From positions 1,008,319,501-1,008,383,500 of the forward strand of contig CM028129.1 in assembly GCA_016271365.2 (NCBI GenBank): a DNA stretch of 64,000 nucleotides, written 5' to 3'. Position 1 is the stretch's first letter. Every line of letters begins with the position of its first letter. Both the position numbers and the translations under genes were made by a program. A model generated the notes under the pieces. It did no database searches. It was not told where the DNA came from and saw only the letters and a program-made list of their open reading frames with translations. This DNA is from Neoceratodus forsteri (taxonomy: Eukaryota; Chordata; Ceratodontiformes; Ceratodontidae). Positions 43,245-51,889 of this stretch are shown here, one piece after another.

Positions 43245-43715
43245 AGATCTGAGAACTCTGCGACTCAGAGCATGGTTCTTGAAGAGCTAGAATTCTCCGG
43301 GCTAAATCTTTCTGAAAAAGTAATAGAGGTGTTTAAAGTTTCCAGCATACCTGCAACAAGCAAATGTAAAAGATCTTCCTTCTAGTCTACTCCTAGACAG
43401 ATTGGCCCTATCCAGGCAGGTCTGTTTACAATCCTGGATTAACTAGTCAATCTCCTGTCTTTCGGCCTAAGGCCCTCAACCCTAAAGGTTCATTTGGGAG
43501 CAGTGTCCGTTTACACATACCACTGGCAAAGACAGATCAGTTGCCTCACAACCTACTTTCTGAAAGTTTTTCAAAGATCTTAATCACCTTTACCCTCCAG
43601 TAAGGGACCTGATCCTTCCCTGGGACTTGAATGTTTGCATTGCTCAGCTGATGGAGGCTTCTTTTGAGCCCATGGCCACTGCCGTACACTGAAATATGTC
43701 ACCAGAAAAGCAGAT
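43245..43715 (+). pseudogene. DIRS-5 tyrosine recombinase, N-terminal part
   Basis: LEELEFSGLNLSEKVIEVFK leads into the recombinase. SFGLRPSTLKVHLGAVS (43460) and LILPWDLNVCIAQLMEASFE (43612) match the DIRS-7 YR core-binding domain. The catalytic domain is absent because DIRS-6 starts at 43716. It should lie beyond the lost right end of DIRS-6. Confidence 0.75.
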
Positions 43716-43895
43716 TTCTAGGACATGGATATGGTGTACAAACCACATTTCTGGCAGTATCCTTTCCCTTTAAATATCTTGCTGGAAGGTCTTCAGACTT
43801 GCTCCACCCACCCACCTGGGTGGTAACTCCCTCAGCACCGCCCCGTGACGTTAGATCTTCCTTTCTGCTGGAAGAAGGTGGTTTCCTCCTTTGTG
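43716..43895 (+). repeat. DIRS-6 left inverted terminal repeat
   Basis: Matches the family-C left ends (GGACATGGATATG, CCCTTTAAATATCTTGCTGG, CACCCACCTGGGTGGTAACT). The partner repeat is missing from the window. Confidence 0.85.
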
Positions 43896-43969
43896 TTCCA
43901 CGTTGAAGTAGGCCCTTTTCTTTCTAAAACGTCTTCAAGTTTGGTTTTGAGTATAGTTAACGTCCGTAT

Positions 43970-44051
43970 GGACAAAGCAGTCTGTGCCTGGTGTTGAGGT
44001 ATGACTGTGGGCACAAGATATTCCAGACGGACCCGCACATCTTGTGTGTTT
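43970..44051 (+). pseudogene. DIRS-6 gag start, left of DIRS-7
   Basis: An ATG at 43970 is followed, after a frame break, by CGHKIFQTDPHILCV, the first half of the Gag Cys/His cluster. It breaks within the codon after Val at 44051, the left end of DIRS-7. The second half of the cluster is at 49730. Confidence 0.8.
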
Positions 44052-44222
44052 CAAACAACATGAAGTCTTGCTGTATCCTGACATATTGCAGTGATGTCCA
44101 GCCTTTGAACTGCCCCGGAGATGAAAAAGTTAACTTTCCATGCCAGGCATGGAACGCTGAGCTCAAGCTCGGTTGAGACTCTGGCTGTTGTTGTTTGAAA
44201 TCAAACCGTCAGATTCTTTACT
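44052..44222 (+). repeat. DIRS-7 left inverted terminal repeat
   Basis: Pairs with 49532-49729. Shared blocks include GTCTTGCTGTAT, CAGTGATGTCCA, TTTGAACTGCCC and AAACCGTCAGAT. Confidence 0.9.
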
Positions 44223-44610
44223 CTGCCTCACTGAACAGTCGCTCCGGAGATTTCTCCTTTGCTCGGTTCAAGTTTGTCGGTTAAAGTACCCTTTTTCTCG
44301 GTTTTCGACCGAATTTAATCCGTAACCTGTCAGTTCAGTCTCTGTCTGTGGTATCGTGAGTACTAGATAGGTTTATTTTCTTGTTCTTCTGTGTGGAACT
44401 TGTAAACGTGGGATCGGTTCGGTTTGAACCGATCAGGTTGTTCAAAAAAAGTTTATTCTACTTTTAGAGTGTGGTAACCGGTCCTTATCAGTTCTAAAAA
44501 AAAACGGATTTCATTATGTTTTTTTCCATGACCCGTAACACGGTCAGGAACCGATAAGGGTGTCTTGCCTGGCGGATTACCCAAAAAGTGGCACGCTTTT
44601 GTTAGGACTG
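44223..44610 (+). promoter_or_regulatory. DIRS-7 leader with repeated CGGTTC/GAACCG hexamers
   Basis: The untranslated leader between the left ITR and the gag start. It contains a perfect 9-base inverted repeat, GATCGGTTC (44412-44420) with GAACCGATC (44426-44434), and further CGGTTC/GAACCG hexamers at 44264 and 44548. These continue into gag. A role in RNA structure or packaging is speculation. The repetition itself is plain in the sequence. Confidence 0.45.
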
Positions 44611-46200
44611 GCCATGTCTGAGAAACCCAAAAAAACTGGGCCCACTGGGTTTCAACACTGTAGGTGTGTGGGAAGCCTTTGCTAAGGCTGATCCTCACAC
44701 CACCTGTTGTTGTGTCTGGGGTTTGACCACCTCGATTGAGACTGCCAGATTTACAGAATTTTCCTGCAGCTACCCTGGAAAGAGAGTTGGTAGGCTCGGG
44801 AAAGGGAGGCCAAAAAGTCCGCTGACCGGATGGCCAGCCGGTTCGGTTCCAACGAACCAGAAGGAGTGCCACTCGACCAGGGCTAAACTTCTTCAGGCAA
44901 AGGAGAACCGACCGGGTCGGTTCCGGTAAAGAAAAGAAGGGATAAATCAGCCGGTGTGGACCCACAAATTCTTTCTCCGACTGCTGATGAAATAGCCAAA
45001 GTGATAAGGATTGTTCAGTCGCTAACCCCGGTTCCGACCGAACCGGCACCATCAGGAAGGGGCTCGGTTCGGTCGGTTCCCCCAGTTCCAGATTATAATT
45101 TAGAAGATTTTTATGAACCGGAGGAGGAGGAAGGAATGTACGAAGATAGTGATGGTGATTACGAAAGTCTGGATGTGCCTACTGACCCGGACATCTCCCC
45201 AGACAGACCTTCAGGGATTTCTCCTCCTAGGCTTTCTGAGTCCCCGTCCCATTTTATGTTCTACAAAAAAGTGGCTGAAACTCTTCAGCTTCCTATGGAA
45301 GAAGCTGTGGACAACCAGGAGGAGCCTGACTGTGTTGAAATGATGGATATCCCAGAGTCCAGGAGGCTGTCTGTTCCCCTTCATAAGTCCTTTGGGAAAC
45401 AGACAATAAAAATTTTAAAGACTCCTAATTCTATACCTCCTGTGGACAAGAGAATGGACAAGAGGTATACTCTCTCAGGCTCAGATACGGAGTTCCTTAC
45501 CCAGCAATGCAGCCATGTTGGGGTAGTGCAGGCTGCAGCCTGTGATAAGGCAAATATACCCTTGGCTTCACACCCCCCAGATAAGGACTCCAGGAGGATT
45601 GATGCCATGGCAAAGAAACAGTACATGGCAGCATCCTTGGGACTCAGGCAGGCTAATTATATGGCCTATACAGCTAGATATCAGAAATCTAGATGGGACA
45701 CTGTAATGGCTTTAGCTAAACAGGTCCTAGCCAGCTTGCCAAGGAGCTGGAGCAGGTGGCTGCGGATGGTATTGAGGCATCAAGGTGCAATTCCATGCTG
45801 CAGTGGACTCCAATGATGTTTCATCTAGAGTCATGGCTACATCTGTGGCCCTTAGTAGGATGGCTTGGCTCAGATGTACTAGCCTGTCTCAGGATACCCA
45901 GACTAAGGCATGGATTTTCCTGTTGTGGGTAATTCTCTGTTTGGGGAGCAAACGGAGAACTATATGAAGAAAATGGATGAATACAGGACCACCTATAGGA
46001 GTGCTCAGGCCAAGGAAAGGCAAGCCACTTCCCAAAGGCGGCATTCCAGGGGCAGGCCTTTTCATAGGCCTTTCTACCAAGCCCAGGCCTCCTCTTCTGC
46101 TTATGCTCATAGGGGGTTCTTCAGAGGGAGAGGCAGATGGGGTACAAGCAGGCCTGCTTCCACCCCTCAGCCTAAAGCCCCTGCCAAGCAGGCACCCTGA
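44611..46200 (+). pseudogene. DIRS-7 gag-like ORF1 (a few frame breaks)
   Basis: ATG at 44611 opens MSEKPKKTGPTGFQHCRCVG. A shift leads to AFAKADPHTTC, the Cys/His cluster in damaged form. The main frame, about 44940-45816, holds acidic text (EPEEEEGMYEDSDGDYESLD), LHKSFGKQTIKILK and LGLRQANYMAYTARYQKSR. Shifted frames continue with VMATSVALSRMAWLRCTS (45832) and VVGNSLFGEQTENYMKKMDE (45924). The end is RG-rich (RGFFRGRGRWGTSRP, about 46110), a likely RNA-binding tail by analogy with other Gag proteins. Stop TGA at 46199. Confidence 0.75.
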
Positions 46201-46566
46201 TGGGTTTGCCAGGGCCGATTCTCCACCACGGTGAGGGCAGGCTAGCTTACTTTGTCCAGGACTGGATGTCTTTAACATCAGACAAATGGGTCCTGGAAGT
46301 AGTAAGCCAGGGACTGAGTTCTCAGCTTCAAAAAGTTTCCAAAGTGAGATCCAGATCCTTTCCACCTGCAAATCCTTCAGAGCACTTGCCCTAGAGGCAG
46401 AGGTCTCTTCCTCTTGGCTCTCAGAGCTATAGAGGGGGTTCCACCCCTACACAAAGGGAAAGGATTGTACTCCAGGTACTTCCTAACCCCCAAAAAGACA
46501 GGAGAATGACGGCCCATCCTGGATCTCAGATATTTAAACAAGCACCTTTTAAAGCCAAAGTTCAAA
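46200..46566 (+). pseudogene. DIRS-7 RT lead-in and fingers
   Basis: GRLAYFVQDWMSLTSDKWVL at 46243 is the conserved start of the DIRS RT ORF. After a frame change, YSRYFLTPKKTGE, a TGA (46507-46509) and RPILDLRYLNKHLLKPKFK lead into the palm. The TGA sits where other copies have Trp (GGW), so it is a single-base loss. Confidence 0.75.
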
Positions 46567-47475
46567 ATGGTGACTCTGGGAATAATTCTACCCTCTCTAA
46601 GACCAGGGGACTGGCTAGTCTCTCTGGACCTCAAGGATGCCTATTTCCATATCCTCATCAGAAGCTCCCACCAAAAGTACCTCAGGTTCAAGATGCCCTC
46701 AGGCCATTACCAGTTCAGAGCAATGCCCTTCGGCCTAACTTCTGCTCCAAGGGTGTTCACAAAATGCCTGGCAGTAGTAGTTGCCTTCCTAAGGAGAAAA
46801 AGGATCTCCATCTTTCCGTACCTGGACGACTGGCTCATAGTAGGCCAGTCTCCAGACCAAGTCAAGTTACACCTACAGATAACTCAGCAACTCCTCACTT
46901 CTCTAGGTTTCCTTCTGAATCTTTCAAAGTCAGTTCTAGAGCCTGTGCAGCTCCTCACCTTCATAGGGGCAGAGCTGGATACAGTAAAGGCAAGAGCCCT
47001 CCTTCCCCCGGACAGGGCAAGGACCCTTATCTCACTGGCCTCTTCATTCACCCTCCAGGTGTCTCGACCAGCAAGGCATTTTCTGCAGCTCCTGGGACAC
47101 ATGGCTGCCTCTACAGCAGTGGTGCAGGGAGCAAGATTACAAATGAGGGATATTCAGTTCCACTTGAGAGCCTTCTGGTCTCAGAAAAGGGACCCTCTGA
47201 CCAAACTAATTCCAGTGTCTCAAACCCTGATCCAGGCATTACAGTGGTGGCTGGATCAAGACAATCTAAGACAGGGAGTTCCTTTTGCCACTCAGTCTCA
47301 TTCTCTAATCCTTACTACAGATGCCTCCCTCTTGGGGTGGAGAGCCCATTTGGGGGACCTGACCACCCAAGGGTTGTGGTCTCCTCAGGAATCTCTGCTT
47401 CACATCAATCTGTTAGAACTCAGAGCAGTGTTTCTAGCACTTCAAGTTTTTCCGAATCTGTTCAGAACAAAGTAG
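46567..47475 (+). CDS. DIRS-7 RT palm to RNase H, open 302-codon frame
   Basis: Copies the element RNA into cDNA. All RT landmarks are present: DWLVSLDLKDAYFHI with the first Asp, AMPFGLTSAPRVFTKCLAV, and YLDDWLIVG with the intact catalytic pair (about residues 85-95). This is the only intact YLDD among the copies here. Connection LLGHMAASTAVVQGARLQMR. RNase H starts with LILTTDASLLGWRAHLGD (Asp) and INLLELRAVFLALQVF (Glu). The frame ends at 47475 because of an indel near 47460, and RNase H continues one frame over. The first Met here is internal to the true ORF, which begins upstream near 46240. Confidence 0.88.
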   Translation: MVTLGIILPSLRPGDWLVSLDLKDAYFHILIRSSHQKYLRFKMPSGHYQFRAMPFGLTSAPRVFTKCLAVVVAFLRRKRISIFPYLDDWLIVGQSPDQVKLHLQITQQLLTSLGFLLNLSKSVLEPVQLLTFIGAELDTVKARALLPPDRARTLISLASSFTLQVSRPARHFLQLLGHMAASTAVVQGARLQMRDIQFHLRAFWSQKRDPLTKLIPVSQTLIQALQWWLDQDNLRQGVPFATQSHSLILTTDASLLGWRAHLGDLTTQGLWSPQESLLHINLLELRAVFLALQVFPNLFRTK

Positions 47476-48095
47476 TTCAGATCATGACAGACAGTACCAC
47501 CACAATGTGGTATATCAACAAGCAAGGGGGCACTTGGTCTATGGCCTTGTGCACAGAGGCAATGAAGTTATGGTCTCTGGCCTATTTCCTGATCACCTCT
47601 CTTACAGCAGTTCACCTCCCAGGCAAGGACAATGTCCTAGCAGATGCTCTCAGCAGGATATCTCAGGGCCATCACGAATGGTCCCTGGATCCCACGGTTT
47701 TGAAGGTGATCTTCTCCAGATGGGGCACCCCACAGATAGATCTTTTTGCAGCCCCAGACAATCACCAGCTTCCTCTCTTCTGCTGCAGGCCCCCAGTTGG
47801 GCTCAGTCCCCCTGGATGCCCTAGTTCTCAATTGGGAAGGGAAGTTCCTGTATGCTTTTCCCCCTTCCCTCTCCTGTTCAAGGTGTTAGTCAAAATTAGG
47901 TCTCAACCTTGCAGGGTGATTCTGATTGCTCCAGACTGGGCCAGACAGCCCTGGTACCCTCTCCTGTTGTCCTTAGCAGTCCACCTTCCCCTGTCTCTTC
48001 CCAGGAAGTACAACCTGTTAACATGTGCTCAGGGGAGGGTTTGGTATCCGAATCTCAAATCTCTCAATCTCAAGGCCTGGCTCTTGAAGAGTTAG
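47460..48095 (+). CDS. DIRS-7 RNase H end and methyltransferase-like domain
   Basis: In the shifted frame, VVQIMTDSTTTMWYINKQGG carries the third RNase H acid, and GKDNVLADALSRISQGHHEW carries the fourth. Next comes SRWGTPQIDLFAAPDNHQLP, LFCCRPP, a short out-of-frame stretch (47800-47860), LVKIRSQPCRVILIAPDWAR and QPWYPLLL. This order (DLFA..N, then LIAPDW..Q.WY) marks the region described as a Dam-like methyltransferase in DIRS elements; whether it is active is unknown. Ends KSLNLKAWLLKS at a stop, overlapping the start of the recombinase region. Confidence 0.8.
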   Translation, partial: VQNKVVQIMTDSTTTMWYINKQGGTWSMALCTEAMKLWSLAYFLITSLTAVHLPGKDNVLADALSRISQGHHEWSLDPTVLKVIFSRWGTPQIDLFAAPDNHQLPLFCCRPPVGLSPPGCPSSQLGREVPVCFSPFPLLFKVLVKIRSQPCRVILIAPDWARQPWYPLLLSLAVHLPLSLPRKYNLLTCAQGRVWYPNLKSLNLKAWLLKS

Positions 48096-48394
48096 AGGTT
48101 GCTGATTTGCACCTCTCTCAAGGTGTTATGGATATCCTAAAGGCTTCTCGGAAGCCTTCCACCAAAAGCTCACAACTCCAAGTGGAAAAGATTCTCCATA
48201 TGGTGCTCTGGGAAGCATATTTCTCCAGAGTCTGCTGGCCTGCCCACAGTCCTTGACTATATGGTTCATCTTAATAGCTTGGGACTCAGACCAGCTACAC
48301 TAAAAGTGCATCTGGCAGCTGTCTCTGCCTTCCTTTCAGCAGGCAAGCACTCTTCCCTTCAGCTCATCCTGTTTTCTCTAAATTTTTCAAGGGA
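48080..48394 (+). pseudogene. DIRS-7 recombinase N-terminal part (two frame breaks)
   Basis: LEELEVADLHLSQGVMDILK and ASRKPSTKSSQLQVEKI, then after a shift LNSLGLRPATLKVHLAAVSA. This is the core-binding domain of the YR. The breaks at about 48255 and 48380 separate it from the open catalytic part. Confidence 0.75.
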
Positions 48395-49129
48395 TTGCTT
48401 CATACCAATCCTCCATTCAGGGACCCTGCCCCTGCTTGGGACCTTAATGTTTGCATTGCTCAACTTATGCAACCCCCTTTTGAGCCTTTGTCCTCAGCAG
48501 AGCTTAAGTGCTTGACTTGGAAAACTGTTTTCTTGGTGGCCATCACTTCTGCCAGACGCATAAGTGAGTTACAAGCCCTGTCAGTGGAGCCTGATTTTAT
48601 CTCTTTCCATAGACATAAGGTGGTCCTCAGGACTAATAGGAAGTTTTTGCCTAAGGTGGTTTCAGATTTCCACCTTAACCGGTCTATGTCTCTTCCTGTT
48701 TTCTTCACTGACCATTCCTCCTCTGGAGAAAGGAGGCTGCACAGTTTGGATGTGAAAAGTGCTCTTAGCTACTACACAGAGCGCACCACAGGTCATAGGT
48801 TTGACTCCCTCCAACTGTTCCTCACTTATGGTGAGGTTGGAAAGGGAAAACCTGCCACTAAGAGATCTATTGCCAGGTGGATTGTCTCTTGCATTCAATT
48901 TTGCTATGAAAAACTAGGTAGGACTCCACCCTCAGGCTTGAGGGCTCACTCTACCAGAGGTACAGCAGCTTCCCTGGCTGCTGCCAGGGATATTCCTATT
49001 TTAGAGATTTGTCAAGCAGCCACCTGGAAAACAGTACACATTTTTACCAAGCATTACTCTCTGGATATCCAGGCTAGGAGTGATGCTCGGTTTGGCACAG
49101 CAGTGCTTCAGAGCCTATTTCCTAAGTAG
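48395..49129 (+). CDS. DIRS-7 tyrosine recombinase, catalytic domain, open 244 codons
   Basis: Contains the whole active site. Arginine block ITSARRISELQALSVE (codons at 48554-48559). HSTR box at 48947-48958 with the arginine as AGA. Nucleophile HYSLDIQ with Tyr at 49055-49057. The order R...HxxR...Y identifies the family. Other landmarks are WDLNVCIAQLMQPPFEP near the start, ICQAATWKTVHIFTKH and the end LQSLFPK. The N-terminal domain is upstream in other frames. This is the only YR in the window with every active-site residue and an open frame. Confidence 0.9.
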   Translation: MLHTNPPFRDPAPAWDLNVCIAQLMQPPFEPLSSAELKCLTWKTVFLVAITSARRISELQALSVEPDFISFHRHKVVLRTNRKFLPKVVSDFHLNRSMSLPVFFTDHSSSGERRLHSLDVKSALSYYTERTTGHRFDSLQLFLTYGEVGKGKPATKRSIARWIVSCIQFCYEKLGRTPPSGLRAHSTRGTAASLAAARDIPILEICQAATWKTVHIFTKHYSLDIQARSDARFGTAVLQSLFPK

Positions 49130-49164
49130 GTTCTGTTCCTCCTCCATGGAGGTACTGCTTGGTA

Positions 49165-49270
49165 GTCTGCAATATGTCAGAATACAGCAAAACTTCATGT
49201 TGTTTGAAGAAAAAATTACTCACCTTAGTAATGTTGTTTCTTCTAATGGAGTCTTGCTGTATTCTGACCT
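49165..49270 (+). repeat. DIRS-7 internal complementary region
   Basis: GTCAGAATACAGCAAAACTT then CATGTTGTTTG (reverse complement of the left end), AAGAAAAAATTACTCACCTT and AATGTTGTTTCTTCTAATGG (reverse complement of the right end). Confidence 0.88.
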
Positions 49271-49531
49271 CCCCCCTACCTCCCCTCTCAGAACCTTTGT
49301 TTTTGGGCTGTGGGTGGCAGTAGCAGTGTTGGCACTCAGGTGGTGCCCCCACCCCTTATTTTCTCACCCCTTTGGTTTGGGTGTGTGGCTGTTGCGTTTT
49401 GTTTTATGTTTTGGATTTCCTGACTTGAGTCTTTGTTTTGGGACCAAAAAATCTGTTTATTATATTTAGTAGCCAGTTGGCTAGTGTAAGTTTACAGTTT
49501 CCACACAGGACACCCAGTGAGTATAGCTCGT

Positions 49532-49729
49532 AAAGATCTGACGGTTTGACTTCAAACAGCAACAGACAGAGTCTCAACCGAGCTCGAGCTCAACGTTCCA
49601 TGCCTGGCTTGGAAAGTTAACTCTTTCATCTCCAGGGCAGTTCAAAGGTTGGACATCACTGCAATATGTCAGAATACAGCAAGACTCCATTAGAAGAAAC
49701 AACATTACTAAGGTGAGTAATTTTTTCTT
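49532..49729 (+). repeat. DIRS-7 right inverted terminal repeat
   Basis: Reverse complement of 44052-44222, extended outward by AGAAGAAACAACATTACTAA and GGTGAGTAATTTTTTCTT, which match only the ICR. Confidence 0.9.
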
Positions 49730-50960
49730 ACTGCCTGAGCCACGAACACAATCCCCAGGCTTGTGACATATGTCGCACCCTAAATCCAAACACCTTGGAG
49801 GACCGGCACGCTTGTCTTCTGTTTGGGTGCCCAGATGAACAGGACCCTCCCGTTCACTTGAGACGCCTGCCGGGTGGTCTCGGCAGCTGCGGAGTCTGCT
49901 GAACAACTTGGGTCCTTTGAGGAGGTGGCGGCTGTCCCCTGAACATGCCTCTTCGGCTTCGACTTTTGTGCCTCTTTCCTTTGGTGCCATCTTTACAGAG
50001 GGCATTTTCAGAATTTGGCAGTCCCTTCCCATTCTTCAGCAGGGTCCTGTTAAGGGCACAAAATACTCCAAAATGTTGAAAAAAGTCCCTAAAAAATAGT
50101 TTCATCAAAGGTCGTGGGATCGCGAGCACTCTTGGGCCTCAGATTCTCATGCTTTCGATTTTGGTCAGTTCTTCAGTCCAGGCCTCAGGCTCCATGGTAT
50201 CCCAGTCGGGCCTGTCGGCTGAGATGCATGTTGACCAACTAGTGAGATCTTTCTCGAGCTGGTAAACACGTTGCTACAGGATGAGGGGGATACTTCCTCC
50301 TCTGAGAACTCCGGTCCTACCCATCACCTACCAGGGAGTATTGAACCAGCTTCCTGTCTTGGTCCCAAACCCTTGGGATACTGTATCCTTGGAGGATCCT
50401 CTGTGTTTGCCGGATCCCTCCCCTCCTCCACATCGGGTTCCCCAGTGGTTGAGATGCCGTAGCCCGGGCTTGAGCAGCCCTCACTGGCATAGGCGCACTC
50501 TCCCTTGCCATTCAGGTAAGCGGCATTGCCACTACTCTTTCTCCTCTTCCTCCTTGGGTGAGGAGATATTCTGGCGCAAGATGCGTCAGCGATCTGAAGA
50601 GCTAATGTGGCAGCAGGTCATGCTCCCTGGGGTTAAGCCAATTCTGGCCCCCACCCTGGCTCTTCCTTGGATGCCACCACCATGGCCCCAGCCTGCTCCG
50701 GCTCTGCCTTTACCGACATCCTGCCCATCAGGGTGGAGCAGTCTCCTCTGCAGCCGGAGGGTCCCCCTTCTAAGGACAACCGTACCCCAGCAGATTCTCC
50801 CGGGCTTGCTCGTCAACTGTTACTGTCGCTGCCAATAGAATCTGCAGAGTCGGTGGAAATTTGGGAGGTCGACTGCTTTTCGGCAGATCCTTGGAGTCTG
50901 AGGACTCCCTGCATTCTCATCCATTAGATATGAAATCGAGAGAGGATTTGTCTACAGAAC
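49730..50960 (+). pseudogene. DIRS-6 gag, continuation right of DIRS-7
   Basis: Resumes with YCLSHEHNPQACDICR (49729-49780), the second half of the Cys/His cluster that starts at 44010. VVSAAAESAEQLGSFEEV (about 49872, shifted frame) matches DIRS-2 and DIRS-4 Gag. IFWRKMRQRSEELMWQQVML at 50570 matches the DIRS-4 segment RYEDVMWQQLVLSG. A Pro-rich stretch follows. The similarity fades by about 50930, where family-A sequence starts. Frame breaks are common. Confidence 0.7.
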
Positions 50961-50964
50961 ACGG

Positions 50965-51168
50965 GCCCACTCTCTTAAGAGGGGTCCCATTCCTGATCTC
51001 ATCTCCCCAGCAGATTCTCACTACCGGTGCCTCTGACTTGGGCTAGGGGGTGCACCTGTGTCCCTTCCAGACTCTGGGTACCTGGTCCCAGATCAAGACG
51101 TCCCTTCATATACTCGTCCTTGAGATGCGGGCAGTTCTGTATGCCATGCAGACCTTTCAGAACAAGGG
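50965..51168 (+). pseudogene. DIRS-8 RNase H, first half
   Basis: LLRGVPFLISSPQQILTTGA (Asp changed to Gly), SDLG then a stop where Trp is expected, GVHLCPFQTLGTWSQIKTSL, HILVLEMRAVLYAMQTFQNK. Matches the DIRS-1 and DIRS-9 RNase H start (QQMLTTDAS in DIRS-9). It ends where a CR1 tail is inserted. Confidence 0.7.
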
Positions 51169-51171
51169 GAC

Positions 51172-51461
51172 ACAATCTGAAGATAGAAGGGGATGGCTCA
51201 GGGGCAATGTGAGGAAGTATTTTTTCACAGAGAGGGTGGTGGATGCATTGAACAACCTTCCTGTGGAGATCGTGGGGTCAAAAAAAGTGGGTGAATTCAA
51301 GAATGCATGGGACAGACATAAGGCAGTTCTGGTGGGGGGGGTAGGAAGAAGTAGGCTGTTGGTTAACTAGGATCTGCAGCTTATCCAATAGGTAGGGACA
51401 TGGGCAGACTAGGTGGGCCAAGCAGTCCTTATCTGCCATCAAAGTCTATGTTTCTATGTTT
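51172..51461 (+). mobile_element. CR1 3' end, plus strand
   Basis: GWLRGNVRKYFFTERVVDAL, NNLPVEIVGSKKVGEFKNAW and DRHKAVLVGG form the C-terminal block of CR1 ORF2. This is followed by a short untranslated end (GGGCAGACTAGGTGGGCCAA, CTTATCTGCCATCAAAGTC) and a TATGTTTCTATG-type tail. 5'-truncated. Confidence 0.85.
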
Positions 51462-51889
51462 GTTGTGGCAGAACACAATACAACTGCTCAACCATCTGGA
51501 CAAACATTGTTTGGAAACCTGAATGCCCTCACTTCCTTGAGCGAAAGAAACAAAAAGCTGCTTTGACATTCTGCAGTCCTTAGTTCACAGCAGATAATAC
51601 TTCAGGATTCTGCGCTCATCTTAAGTATTCAGCAGTGCTTCCTCTGGATTGGCATGCTCTGGGAAATACACAGGTAGGTGGGCTAGATTGGTTCAGGGTA
51701 AAACTCCGACACCACCTTGGGGAGAAAATTAAGGTTCCTGTGAAAACACATCCTGTCTTTGTGAAAAATCAAATAAGGCTCCTCATACCAGAGAGCCTGA
51801 AGCTTAGAAATTCTTCAAGCAGATGTAATAGCAACTAAAAACAATGCTTTTCATGGAAGAAAGTGTAGCACACAAGTTGTGGCTGGCTC
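51462..51889. other. Unassigned sequence
   Basis: No recognisable coding similarity. An open frame at 51635-51838 has no motif I know. It lies inside the region whose strand is switched relative to the flanking DIRS-8 pieces. Confidence 0.3.

Larger units (their letters stand above)
39840..43715 (+). mobile_element. DIRS-5, decayed family-D DIRS (truncated both ends)
   Basis: Gag, RT, RNase H and the start of the recombinase follow in order and match DIRS-7 (family D) more closely than families A or C. No left ITR was found. The right part ends where DIRS-6 begins at 43716, inside the recombinase. A SINE-like insertion at 41943-42408 splits the RT/RNase H region. Stops and shifts are frequent. 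Confidence 0.8.
44052..49729 (+). mobile_element. DIRS-7, near-intact family-D DIRS inserted precisely in DIRS-6 gag
   Basis: Left end CAAACAACATGAAG at 44052; right end ...GTGAGTAATTTTTTCTT at 49729. Both are confirmed by the ICR (49165-49270). Length 5,678 bases. RT, RNase H and recombinase keep all catalytic residues I can identify, and few frame breaks are seen, so this is the youngest DIRS here. The DIRS-6 Gag frame reads V-Y-C-L across the two sides of the insertion with no duplicated bases. The ITRs are highly similar to each other. Confidence 0.93.
43716..50960 (+). mobile_element. DIRS-6, family-C DIRS, left part only, split by DIRS-7
   Basis: The left ITR begins TTCTAGGACATGG at 43716, family-C type. 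Gag begins near 43970, stops at 44051, and continues at 49730 after DIRS-7. Gag similarity is lost by about 50960, where family-A RNase H sequence takes over. No RT, recombinase, ICR or right ITR of DIRS-6 is present, so its right two thirds were deleted or rearranged. Confidence 0.8.

Noticed and set aside
46506..47460. N-terminal part of a 529-codon open frame at 46506-48095
   Set aside because: Up to about 47460 it is the wrong frame. The RT motifs, including YLDD, are in the overlapping frame 46567-47475. Only the part after 47460 is coding.
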